Under the pieces are notes generated by a model, which was given only the letters and a program-made list of their open reading frames with translations, was not told the DNA's origin and ran no database searches. Both the position numbers and the translations under genes were made by a program. Positions 1 to 6,274 of a DNA stretch of 6,494 nt are shown here, piece after piece. The stretch lies in NCBI RefSeq assembly GCF_030271215.1, contig NZ_JASNGB010000083.1, positions 1 to 6,494 of the forward strand, in the 5' to 3' direction. The DNA is from Deinococcus rhizophilus. Its GTDB lineage: Bacteria; Deinococcota; Deinococci; Deinococcales; Deinococcaceae. Every line of letters starts with the position of its first letter. Position 1 is the first letter of the stretch.

Positions 1-323
1 GCCGTGCTGGACGTGCTTTTCTAAAACTGAAAGATGTCAGTTAACAAACCGGAAGAACGTTGGTTTGTTAACTCCACGCCCGGAACCCGTTTTGCTCCTT
101 CTCGCTCTGCTCGGATTTCAGGTTCACGCGTAGACCTTTCAATCGGAGTCCGCGTCAGCTGCACCGACACTTCTTTCTGGACACGCCGCCGCGCCGCACC
201 TGGTGAAGACCGGAAAGCTCCCCATAGCCTGGGTGGACAGCAAGCCGCCCGCGAGAGGTGGGCCAACAGGCGGATGCCGATCGCCCTCGGCCTGGTCTCC
301 ACTGGAACAGCAAGCGCTTGCCG
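1..323. other. Intergenic region without a convincing complete gene
   Basis: No reading frame here looks like a real protein. The open frames on both strands are rich in Arg, Ser and Pro, lack domain-like patterns and have no ribosome binding site. Positions 1-24 read on the plus strand as AVLDVLF followed by TAA, which could be the last codons of a plus-strand gene outside the window; eight codons are too few to decide. The notable element is the perfect inverted repeat at 39-73. The right edge abuts the stop codon of the receiver-domain gene, so positions 240-323 should hold its 3' untranslated region. No GC hairpin followed by a T run is visible there. Confidence 0.5.
39..73. repeat. Perfect 12-bp inverted repeat with 11-bp spacer, likely an operator
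   Basis: The left arm AGTTAACAAACC (39-50) and right arm GGTTTGTTAACT (62-73) are exact reverse complements around an 11-base spacer (51-61). Each arm contains the palindrome GTTAAC (40-45 and 67-72), with centres 27 bp apart. The arms are AT-rich in a GC-rich setting and no T run follows on either strand, so an intrinsic terminator is less likely than a binding site for a dimeric or tetrameric regulator. If a plus-strand gene does end at position 24, a weak terminator role remains possible. The regulator is unknown. Confidence 0.6.
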
Positions 324-737
324 TCAGGCGTGCGCGAGTCGGGTCTCCCTCCAGTAGGTCAGGAAGGTGTCGATCTGTTTGAGAAACTCGTCGAAGCGCG
401 GCGCCTTCACCAGATACGAGCTCGCATGCAGCGTGTAGGCCGTGGCGACATCTCCCTGGGCCCCCGACGTCGACAGCATCACGACCGGGATCAGGGCGAG
501 GCGGGGGTCGCGCTTCAATTCCTGGAGGACTTCGAACCCGTTCATCTCCGGCATGTTGACGTCGAGCAGGATCACGTCCGGGTGGTCCGGCGCGGACTGG
601 AGCCAGTCCAGCGCCGACCGGCCGCCCGAGAAGATCCGGAGGGTGCAGTCCGGGCAGAGCTGCCCGAAGGCCTCCTGCGCCAACAGCTGGTCGGCCACGT
701 TGTCGTCAATCAGCAGGAAGTGCTGGGGAGGCGTCAT
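324..737 (-). CDS. Single-domain response regulator (CheY/Rcp1-like receiver)
   Basis: A 137-residue protein made only of a receiver domain, with no DNA-binding or enzymatic output domain. Visible hallmarks are the acidic pair D11-D12 in LLIDDN, the phosphoacceptor D59 in VILLDVNMPEMNGFEVL, the switch Ser/Thr in MLSTSG (T90 or nearby), the aromatic Y108 and the conserved K111. K111 is followed by AP instead of the usual P directly. Such proteins receive phosphate from a histidine kinase and act by protein-protein contact or as a relay; the LIDDN start and overall spacing resemble Rcp1-type regulators that partner phytochrome or other sensor kinases. No kinase is in the window. The ATG start is followed at once by the first beta strand; the G-rich stretch before it (GGGGGT) is purine-rich but very close to the ATG. 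It lies 87 bp downstream of the propeller gene on the same strand. The fold is certain, the pathway unknown. Confidence 0.93.
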   Translation of the reverse strand: MTPPQHFLLIDDNVADQLLAQEAFGQLCPDCTLRIFSGGRSALDWLQSAPDHPDVILLDVNMPEMNGFEVLQELKRDPRLALIPVVMLSTSGAQGDVATAYTLHASSYLVKAPRFDEFLKQIDTFLTYWRETRLAHA

Positions 738-781
738 ACCCCCTAGGATAAAGGTTGTGTGAAGACAAATGAGTGTTCTGG

Positions 782-796
782 GGGTCAGAGCGACCC
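782..796 (-). terminator. Weak hairpin between propeller gene and response regulator gene
   Basis: GGGTC (782-786) and GACCC (792-796) form a 5-bp stem with a 5-base loop, about 30 nt downstream of the stop codon of the 665-residue propeller gene in the transcription direction. No T run follows, so termination would be weak at best. A stem this short can occur by chance in GC-rich DNA. Confidence 0.2.
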
Positions 797-824
797 GTGG
801 TCCGCAAAGAAGACCTGGTGTTGA

Positions 825-2822
825 TCACGGTCGCCGCCACCAGCTCAGCGCATTGCCGTCGCGCACCAGCAGTTCCTTTCCATCCGACGTGAAGGCGGCG
901 GTGGGGACTGGCACCGGCTGACCACAGCCGAAAAAGCGCGTCAGCCCCGAGGTGAGCCCTGCCGGGAGTTTGACCTCCCGCCGCGTCTCCAGGTCGGCCA
1001 GACGCAGGCCATAGAAGGCCCCGCCGCACCCGTCGCCCGTCCCCTCGCCCAGCAGGACGAACCGGCGGTCCGCCGCGTAGTCCAGCAGGCGCAGGCCCCG
1101 GTAGATATCGTGCAGGTCCCCCACCCGCAGGGTGAGTGCGGGACCCGTCTGCCCGGTACGGGGATCGAGCCGCTGGAGAGACAGGTCCGACCGGTAAACC
1201 ACCCCCCTGACCGGCCGGGGCAGAGCGCGCACCACCGCCCGGCCGTCCGGACTCGGCAGGAAGGTCACGCGCATGCCCGCACGCCACGCGTCCTGCCAGA
1301 CCGGCTGGCCCGTAGGGTCGGTGGCGCCCAGGCGGGACTGAGAGGCGCCGCTGGGCAGGCGCCGGGTCTCGGCTCGCAGGAGCAGGCGGCCCACTGGCCA
1401 AGCGTCCAGCGCGTCGCGGCGCAGGTGGCCAGTGCCGGTGTCCCAGCTCATCAGGCGCCACCCCTCGCTCCCCTCCTCGAAGCGGGCCACCAGGGTGCGG
1501 GCGTCCGCGAACTGCACCTCGACCCGGTAGGCATTCTCCGGCAGGGTCAGGGTATGGAGCGTGCGCCCCGAGCGGTCGAGCACCGCGACCTGGCCCAGGC
1601 GCACCGTGGCGATCCGCTGCTCGTCCGGGCTGACGGCCAGGGCCGCGACGCCCGCGAGGCCCTGGCCCCCCACGCGCTGCCAGCGCCCTCCCGGAGCCAC
1701 GATCCCCAGCTCCCCCTGACCGTTCCCGGTGTCGAGGGCGAGCAGCGCCCGGTTCCGGGACAGCGGGGCCGAAGCGGTCACCGCCGCGCCGAGGGAGCGG
1801 AGGAAGACGCCGTCCGAGACCCGGCGGACCTCGGGCACACTGCCCGCCCGTACCGTCAGGAAGATCTTCCCGTCCGGGGAGGGCACGGCGTCCCGCAGGT
1901 CTCCGGCGCCCAGTTCCCAGCGGGCCCGTTGCCCGGTCAGGCCCCACAGGCTGACCCGGTGCCCCTGGGCGCTGGAGGCCGGGGTATGCACAGGAGTCGC
2001 GGTGAGGAGCTGCTCGGCATTCACCCACCGGACCTGGGGCTCGTCGGTCCGCCCGATCCCGACGCCGGTCACCCGCCGGGACGTGACCCGGCCCTCCCGC
2101 GTGATCACGTCGAGATACAGGACGGCATTCGGGTCATAGTCGCGCCTTTCCACGCTGCGCAGGGCGGCGACCCTCGCGCCGTCGGGCGAGGGCTCTACGT
2201 CCAGCACGCGTCCAGCGGGTAGGGTAAGGCGGAAGGTCGGGCGACTTTTCTGCACGTCCGACGAGTCATAGAGGACCAGACGCGCCCGCCCGTCCGTGGA
2301 GACGCTCTCCACCTGGGCGAGGCGGGTCCAGGTCCGGTCGCGGCCGCCCGCCTGCGCCCCGCCGTATCCCAGACTGCCGATCACCGAGCGGCCGTCGGCG
2401 GTGAGGGTGAAGGCCGTGGTGTAGGGCTGCCCCCGCCGATAGCCAGGAACGCGGATGTAGGGACCCCGGACGGCCCCCTGGGGCCGGAAGCCGTCCAGCC
2501 GCAACCTCGGTCCAAAGTTAGCCTTCGCGTCCGGCAGGCTGGCGGGCGGCGTGAGGACCCGGCGGGAGAGGGGCCGCCCGGTCTGCGCGTTCCAGCGGTA
2601 AAGGACCCGCGCCCCGTCCAGGGTGTAGGCGGTGCCGTCCGGTCCCCAGGCCAGCCCACCCGCGAAGCCCGCCGGGTCCCCGAGCTGGGAGAAGGTCCCC
2701 GCCGCGTGACCCGGAATGAGGGCAGTGCCGACGGCCACCCCCTGGAGGGCGGAGGCCGGACCGCTCAGGAGCGCGCAGGCCAGGGTGGCGGCCAGCAGCC
2801 AGGAACGGGGCAGGGGCTTCAT
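825..2822 (-). CDS. Exported WD40-like beta-propeller protein (paralog A, 665 aa)
   Basis: A large exported protein. The N-terminus is a classical signal peptide: basic MKPLPR, a hydrophobic run, then GPASA with likely cleavage after residue 25. The C16 in the signal does not sit in a proper lipobox. The body has repeated SPDG-type turns typical of WD40/PD40-like propeller blades: WGPDG (59-63), LTADG (140-144), PSPDG (211-215), PSPDG (314-318), VSPD (397-400), PSPDG (523-527) and FTSDG (644-648). Each is followed by a beta strand and often by a predicted next strand and a DxxTG-like turn, as in RLDPRTGQTG. C599 and C633 could form a disulfide. The protein ends VRDGNALSWWRRP. No catalytic motif is visible, so a binding or scaffold role outside the cytoplasm is inferred. 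The start at MKPLPR is preferred over an in-frame ATG 26 codons upstream because it has a ribosome binding site and begins the signal peptide. It is clearly paralogous to the 634-residue protein upstream. Confidence 0.88.
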   Translation of the reverse strand: MKPLPRSWLLAATLACALLSGPASALQGVAVGTALIPGHAAGTFSQLGDPAGFAGGLAWGPDGTAYTLDGARVLYRWNAQTGRPLSRRVLTPPASLPDAKANFGPRLRLDGFRPQGAVRGPYIRVPGYRRGQPYTTAFTLTADGRSVIGSLGYGGAQAGGRDRTWTRLAQVESVSTDGRARLVLYDSSDVQKSRPTFRLTLPAGRVLDVEPSPDGARVAALRSVERRDYDPNAVLYLDVITREGRVTSRRVTGVGIGRTDEPQVRWVNAEQLLTATPVHTPASSAQGHRVSLWGLTGQRARWELGAGDLRDAVPSPDGKIFLTVRAGSVPEVRRVSDGVFLRSLGAAVTASAPLSRNRALLALDTGNGQGELGIVAPGGRWQRVGGQGLAGVAALAVSPDEQRIATVRLGQVAVLDRSGRTLHTLTLPENAYRVEVQFADARTLVARFEEGSEGWRLMSWDTGTGHLRRDALDAWPVGRLLLRAETRRLPSGASQSRLGATDPTGQPVWQDAWRAGMRVTFLPSPDGRAVVRALPRPVRGVVYRSDLSLQRLDPRTGQTGPALTLRVGDLHDIYRGLRLLDYAADRRFVLLGEGTGDGCGGAFYGLRLADLETRREVKLPAGLTSGLTRFFGCGQPVPVPTAAFTSDGKELLVRDGNALSWWRRP

Positions 2823-2826
2823 GTGA

Positions 2827-2833
2827 CTCCACC
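2827..2833 (-). promoter_or_regulatory. Ribosome binding site of propeller gene A
   Basis: On the minus strand GGTGGAG stands four bases before the ATG at 2822. This Shine-Dalgarno-like match fixes the start at the signal peptide and argues against the longer open frame that reaches 2900. Confidence 0.65.
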
Positions 2834-2846
2834 CTATGAAGCGCGG

Positions 2847-2861
2847 GCTGACGGGGCGTGA
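2847..2861 (-). repeat. Leader element shared with paralog B (copy A)
   Basis: The plus-strand sequence GCTGACGGGGCGTGA lies 24 bases upstream of the start codon of paralog A. A near copy, GCTGACCGGGAGTGA, lies 22 bases upstream of paralog B (5787-5801), in the same orientation to its gene; 13 of 15 bases agree. It may be a shared regulatory element, or leader sequence kept since the duplication. Confidence 0.4.
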
Positions 2862-2899
2862 GAGGCAGCGGGGAGGAAACATGGACCGGGACCTACACA

Positions 2900-2941
2900 C
2901 CGGACGCGGACGGCTCCAGGCTGGTCCGCTACCGTGTCCGG
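2900..2941 (-). terminator. Imperfect GC-rich hairpin after the HExxH gene
   Basis: CCGGACGCGG (2900-2909) faces CCGTGTCCGG (2932-2941), giving a ten-pair stem with one imperfect pair, and a smaller stem CCAG/CTGG (2916-2919 and 2921-2924) lies inside the loop. It starts 10 bases after the stop of the HExxH gene on the minus strand. There is no T run, so it could be a weak terminator, a processing or attenuation structure, or chance pairing in GC-rich DNA. Confidence 0.3.
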
Positions 2942-2950
2942 GTGCTTGGC

Positions 2951-3565
2951 TTACCCTCGGGCGGTGGGCGCGGCGGCTGGAGAGGTCAGGCCAACGCGCC
3001 GAATCAGGTCCCGGAGTGGCTCCGTGTCCTCCAAGACTGTTCGCCAGATGAACCGGTAAAAGCGGGGCGCCGCTTTGAGGTCACGGTACCGGGCCTCGCC
3101 GATCAGCAAGGCCATGGCGTCGAGTTCCAGGGTGCAGAGAATCAGGTGCAGGTACGTGCTGAACTCATTCATGGCCCCCTCGGTGCCGCCGACGGGCACC
3201 TCGGGATACAGATTCCGCAACACCTCGACTGCGGCCAGCGTCTCCTCGCTCTGAAGATCGAGGTACTGGTGCAGCTGCTCATGGATGTAGATGCCGAGGA
3301 GACGGTCTTTGGTGTCTCGCGCCTGTAAGGCCTCTTCCTCCGGCGACAGGGGACGCATGGAGCGCAAGCGAATGACAGGCACGCCGTCTTCGAGGAAGCA
3401 CTGTCCCAGGGCCTGAAGATGCCGGTCGATGCGGACGTCCTTGACCCAGCTCCAGGGGCTCAGGTCGAACTCCCGCATCAGCTCCAGCAGATAGGCCTGG
3501 ACCATGGCCTCTCCGGGTGTCCCGTTCACGATGGCAATTTGAACTGGCTGTTCAGCGCGGGTCAT
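2951..3565 (-). CDS. Uncharacterised HExxH protein, putative zinc metallopeptidase (204 aa)
   Basis: I do not recognise a named family with certainty. The central helix contains GIYIHEQLHQYL, an HExxH zinc-binding motif at H95-E96-H99, where the glutamate would be the catalytic base of zincin peptidases. About 35 to 41 residues later comes NEFSTYLHLILCTLE; E134 or H140 could supply the third metal ligand. The N-terminal part (IAIVNGTP, then FDLSPWSWVKDVRID) and the C-terminal part (FYRFIWRTVLED) look like conserved elements of a small soluble domain. There is no signal peptide or membrane segment, so it is probably cytoplasmic. The start chosen is the ATG of MTRAEQPVQI because the 70 residues of open frame before it look non-coding. 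The ribosome binding site is poor, so the start is not firm. It lies between two paralogous exported propeller genes on the same strand, 128 bp before one and 294 bp after the other. Substrate and true peptidase activity are unproven. Confidence 0.8.
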   Translation of the reverse strand: MTRAEQPVQIAIVNGTPGEAMVQAYLLELMREFDLSPWSWVKDVRIDRHLQALGQCFLEDGVPVIRLRSMRPLSPEEEALQARDTKDRLLGIYIHEQLHQYLDLQSEETLAAVEVLRNLYPEVPVGGTEGAMNEFSTYLHLILCTLELDAMALLIGEARYRDLKAAPRFYRFIWRTVLEDTEPLRDLIRRVGLTSPAAAPTARG

Positions 3566-3859
3566 ATGGGTGCTGGCCGCGTGTGATCCTCGGAGGGCAA
3601 CTGAACGCAGCACAGCGCAGCCAACTGGGGAGATGGGGCACGCCAGCAGGATAGAAGACTCCCTGCCGCATCGGTACAGAACTCCGTGCGAAGGTTGCGT
3701 GCAGAGAAAAGCCCACCTCCCACGGCTGGTCGGGTTTCTGAGTTCGCTCTGAAATCGCGGCTTCTCCGCCAGCAAAGCGCCTGAAGTGACGCTGGACGGC
3801 TGAGCGTCAGCAGATCGGACGCCCAGGGGCCGAGACGAGCCCCAGACGCGCTCATCGGT
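3566..3859. other. Intergenic region between paralog B and the HExxH gene
   Basis: 294 bp, less GC-rich than its neighbours in parts. A minus-strand open frame of 97 codons starts 4 bases after the stop of paralog B and its TGA overlaps the ATG of the HExxH gene. The predicted protein is low in domain-like pattern and has no ribosome binding site, so I do not call it a gene. The region should contain the end of the paralog B transcript and probably a promoter for the HExxH gene, but I see no convincing -35/-10 pair. The only structure noted is the hairpin at 3787-3809. Confidence 0.5.
3787..3809 (-). terminator. Hairpin downstream of paralog B, possible terminator
   Basis: TGACGCT (3787-3793) and AGCGTCA (3803-3809) form a perfect 7-bp stem with a 9-base loop, about 50 bases past the stop of paralog B on the minus strand. 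There is no clear T run after it, so termination is uncertain; a regulator binding site is the alternative. Confidence 0.3.
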
Positions 3860-5764
3860 TCAGCGCCGCCACCACGTCAACGTGTTGCCGTCTCGCACCA
3901 TCAGGCGTCCGTCCGGGGCGAATGCCGCAATGGGGTAAGGCAGGTCCAGGCCGCAGCCCCCCTGCCGGTTGAAGCCGCCCGCGAGGCCCTTCAGCGTGGG
4001 GAGCCGCTTGCCCGTCTGCAAGTCCGCCAGCGCATACCCGTACAGCGCCCAGCCACACCCGTCCCCACTCCCCTCACGGAGCAGCGCAAGGCGGCCATCG
4101 GTGCTCAGCGCCGCGAGGCCCCAGCCCGAGTTGGGGTCAGTCGTCGTCGGCTTCAGGCGCAGCACCGGCCCAGGTTGCCCGGTCGCAGTATTCAACCGCC
4201 AGAATTCCATGTCCACTGGATCACGCTGGGCGTCCGGAGCCTGGCTGGAGAGCGCCGCCCAACGCCCATGGCCGGACAGCCGGAGCCCGAAGCCGCCTCG
4301 CCGCCACTCCGTTTTCCAAAGGGGCTTCCCGGCCAAGCTGCTGGCCAAGAGCCGCTCACGGTAGCCGTGATCCGGGCCGTTCTTGTCGTTCGCCTCGGCC
4401 AGGACGACGCGTGAGACAGGAAAGAGGGTGCCAGTCGGTACCTTGAGCGGCTGGCCCCCCGCCGTCCAGGCCTGAACCTGCCCCTGTCCGTTCTGTGGGT
4501 TCCAGACCTGGGCGGACACCACCGCGCCGTCCGGGCTGAAGGCGAGCTGCCCGACATTCCCGGCGGCGTTCCACTGCCGCAGCACCCGGCCCCGGAAATC
4601 GTGCAGGCGAACCAGGTTGTCCTGGGCCGAGGCAAAGCGGTCCTCCCGCCACACCGCGAGGGCGTCCACGTTGAGAGCAACGACCGTTCGCAGGTCCTGG
4701 CCCTCCAGCAGCGCCACCCGCCCCAGGCCCCCACCCCGCTCAAGCGCGACCAGCGCCCGCTGCCCCCTCAGGGGCACGGCGTTCGTCACGGCTTCCCCCA
4801 GGCCCCGCAGGAAGCCCCCGTCCGCGAGGCGGCGCACCTCCGGCACGCTCCCCTGGCGAAGGGTCACGAAGGCCCCGCCATCCGGGGAGGGCCACGCGCC
4901 CCGCAGGCCCACCTGCGGCGAGAGGTCCCACACCCGGGAGCCGTCCTCACGGTAGAGGCCGAGGAACTGCCCGCCCCGCAGGGCGCCCGTCTGCCGGTCG
5001 TGGGCGTTAACGGCCATGAGCAGACCGTATCCCGCCGAGGCATTTCCCACCCAGGTCAGCGAGGGAGAGGTGCCTTCCAGCAGAAGCGGACCCAGCGCCA
5101 CCGGCCGCCACGCTTCTGCTTCCCGCAGGAACAGGCTCGCGGTTCCATGCAGACCGTAGGTGTCCTTTGGCGTGATGGTCAGCAGCGCCAGCCGCTCCCC
5201 GTTGTCACTGAGGGCCAGGGCCACCGGCTTCACGCCCCTGGGCAGGGGAAAGCGGGTGGTCTGCCCCGCCTCGATCCGGACGATCTCCTGACCCTCGACC
5301 CGCGCCCGGACCTGAGCGCCCTGGGTGCAGACTTGCAGGGACAGGCTGGAGGTGGGGCAGGGGTCGCTCCGGAAGGTCTTCTCGCTGCGGGGGCTGAAGG
5401 TGTACCCCAGCCGCACGGCGCGGGTCTGCCGCCAGCCCCGCGCCTCCAGGTTGAGGAACTCGCCCGTCATGCCGCGCAGGCTCAGGGTGGGGGCGTCCCC
5501 GATTTCCTTCGGCGCGGCGAGAGCCTGACGCCCCAGCGAGGCCCCCGTCGTGGCCTGCCAGCGCCGCAGTTCCCCGGTGGTGTCCAGGGTGTAGACTTCG
5601 CGGCCGTCGGGCGACCACGCGGCGCCGCCCGCCGGGACCCGCTCCGGCATGGCGAGGTGGCCGAAGGTGCCTGCCGCGTGGCCCTGGACCGTGAAAGTCC
5701 CCGTGGGGCTGGCGGCGGAAGCGACGGGCAGGGCCAGCAGGAGTGTGGTCAGCAGCAGGCGCAT
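3860..5764 (-). CDS. Exported WD40-like beta-propeller protein (paralog B, 634 aa)
   Basis: An exported protein with signal peptide MRLLLTTLLLALPVASA, likely cleaved after residue 17. Propeller-type turns appear at WSPDG (50-54), LSDNG (185-189), PSPDG (292-296), FSPDG (409-413), LSTDG (553-557) and FAPDG (615-619). Blade-like strands ending in a TG turn are also seen, for example RRWQATTG and RLNTATGQPG. Two cysteine pairs are visible: C136/C146, unique to this copy, and C570/C604, shared with paralog A at the same 34-residue spacing. The end, VRDGNTLTWWRR, matches that of paralog A, and residues 304-342 match A residues 326-364 at 25 of 39 positions. The beginnings also agree (GHAAGTF in both). 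No catalytic motif is seen; ligand or partner binding in the cell envelope is inferred. The ATG at the signal peptide is chosen over an in-frame ATG 33 codons earlier, although no good Shine-Dalgarno sequence precedes it. Confidence 0.87.
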   Translation of the reverse strand: MRLLLTTLLLALPVASAASPTGTFTVQGHAAGTFGHLAMPERVPAGGAAWSPDGREVYTLDTTGELRRWQATTGASLGRQALAAPKEIGDAPTLSLRGMTGEFLNLEARGWRQTRAVRLGYTFSPRSEKTFRSDPCPTSSLSLQVCTQGAQVRARVEGQEIVRIEAGQTTRFPLPRGVKPVALALSDNGERLALLTITPKDTYGLHGTASLFLREAEAWRPVALGPLLLEGTSPSLTWVGNASAGYGLLMAVNAHDRQTGALRGGQFLGLYREDGSRVWDLSPQVGLRGAWPSPDGGAFVTLRQGSVPEVRRLADGGFLRGLGEAVTNAVPLRGQRALVALERGGGLGRVALLEGQDLRTVVALNVDALAVWREDRFASAQDNLVRLHDFRGRVLRQWNAAGNVGQLAFSPDGAVVSAQVWNPQNGQGQVQAWTAGGQPLKVPTGTLFPVSRVVLAEANDKNGPDHGYRERLLASSLAGKPLWKTEWRRGGFGLRLSGHGRWAALSSQAPDAQRDPVDMEFWRLNTATGQPGPVLRLKPTTTDPNSGWGLAALSTDGRLALLREGSGDGCGWALYGYALADLQTGKRLPTLKGLAGGFNRQGGCGLDLPYPIAAFAPDGRLMVRDGNTLTWWRR

Positions 5765-5898
5765 GGCTTCAGTGTGGGCAGGGGGAGCTGACCGGGAGTG
5801 AGGGAGAAAAGACCACCCACTCCCCTCCAGCGCCGCTGCCTGGTTGTGCGTGGGGCAACGCACTGTTTAACCGTTCCACTCGACCACTGCGGAGACGG
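5765..5898. other. Upstream region of paralog B
   Basis: About 134 bp between the start of paralog B and the recognisable part of the ornithine cyclodeaminase remnant. It should hold the promoter of paralog B, but no convincing -35/-10 pair is visible. A 6-bp inverted repeat GTGCGT/ACGCAC with a 6-base loop lies at 5846-5863. No sequence resembling the N-terminal half of ornithine cyclodeaminase is seen in any plus-strand frame. Confidence 0.4.
5787..5801 (-). repeat. Leader element shared with paralog A (copy B)
   Basis: The plus-strand sequence GCTGACCGGGAGTGA lies 22 bases upstream of the paralog B start codon and differs from the copy upstream of paralog A (2847-2861) at only two positions. 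Its position and orientation relative to the gene are the same in both cases. Confidence 0.4.
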
Positions 5899-6255
5899 GC
5901 TGTGGCCCTTGCCGCCACTTACGGAAAGCCCGGGCAATGATCGAGGCGGCTTGGGTAGGCCGGGAACTCACGTCTGCACCCTGCGCCCGAAGGAGCGACA
6001 GCGGCACGAGTTCCCCCCGAACTGGCGCAGCGCGCGGCCAGAGTCGTCACGGACAGCCCCGCCCAACTGATGGCGTACCCGGGAGGACATGTGCTGGCAG
6101 GCACGGATCTCGGGTCCCTCGGGGCGTGCGTGGGGAGCCCACCTGCCCGTCAGGACGAGGACATCACGCTCTTTTTCTCGGTCGGGCTGGCCAGGACTGA
6201 GGTGTTGCTGTCGCGCGCCCTGCTCGGCGGCGGTCAAGCTTCGGACATCTCCTAA
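5899..6255 (+). pseudogene. Decayed, 5'-truncated ornithine cyclodeaminase/mu-crystallin family gene
   Basis: The last continuous piece (about 6001-6255) reads VPPELAQRAARVVTDS, then YPGGHVLAGTDLGSLGA, then ARQDEDITLFFSVGLA and TEVLLSRALL. This is the C-terminal pattern of the ornithine cyclodeaminase/mu-crystallin family, NAD(P)-dependent Rossmann enzymes acting on amino or imino acids, whose members carry a T-L-F-x-S-V-G-L-A segment near the end. Upstream, matching pieces continue in other frames: ALAATYGKP (5908-5931, same frame, then TGA at 5938), IEAAWV (5940-5957, third frame) and RPGTHVCTLRPKE (5957-5995, second frame), in the order expected in the family. At least three frame changes and an in-frame stop are needed to join them. 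The N-terminal half, including the nucleotide-binding GxGxxG, is absent. It is therefore a dead remnant of roughly the last third. The assignment rests on remembered family patterns; the upstream pieces are less certain than the last one. Confidence 0.72.
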
Positions 6256-6274
6256 GCGTATTTCGCAGCCACCG

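Noticed and set aside
100..190. Plus-strand piece FTRRPFNRSPRQLHRHFF, faintly like an AraC-type helix-turn-helix end
   Set aside because: Too short, no other part of the domain is present around it, and the similarity is within what chance gives in Arg-rich frames.
310..321. 12-bp perfect palindrome GCAAGCGCTTGC just after the response regulator stop
   Set aside because: With no loop it makes a poor hairpin, and a 12-bp palindrome is expected about once or twice by chance in a window this size.
706..2028. 440-codon open frame on the minus strand overlapping paralog A
   Set aside because: It is a shadow in another frame of the same strand, rich in Arg, Gly, Pro and Ala with no domain pattern, and paralog A has a signal peptide, ribosome binding site and propeller motifs.
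1110..2222. 370-codon plus-strand open frame opposite paralog A
   Set aside because: Antisense frame made open by GC-rich third codon positions; it has no recognisable motif and lies fully inside a well supported gene.
2773..2778. Possible lipoprotein cysteine (C16) in the signal peptide of paralog A
   Set aside because: The preceding residues TLA do not fit a lipobox, and a standard cleavage site follows at ASA.
3562..3855. 97-codon minus-strand open frame whose TGA overlaps the ATG of the HExxH gene
   Set aside because: The overlap looks like translational coupling, but the protein has no pattern, no ribosome binding site and sits in a less GC-rich intergenic stretch.
4601..5791. 396-codon plus-strand open frame opposite paralog B
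   Set aside because: Same reason: antisense shadow of a gene with clear protein-level support from its paralog.
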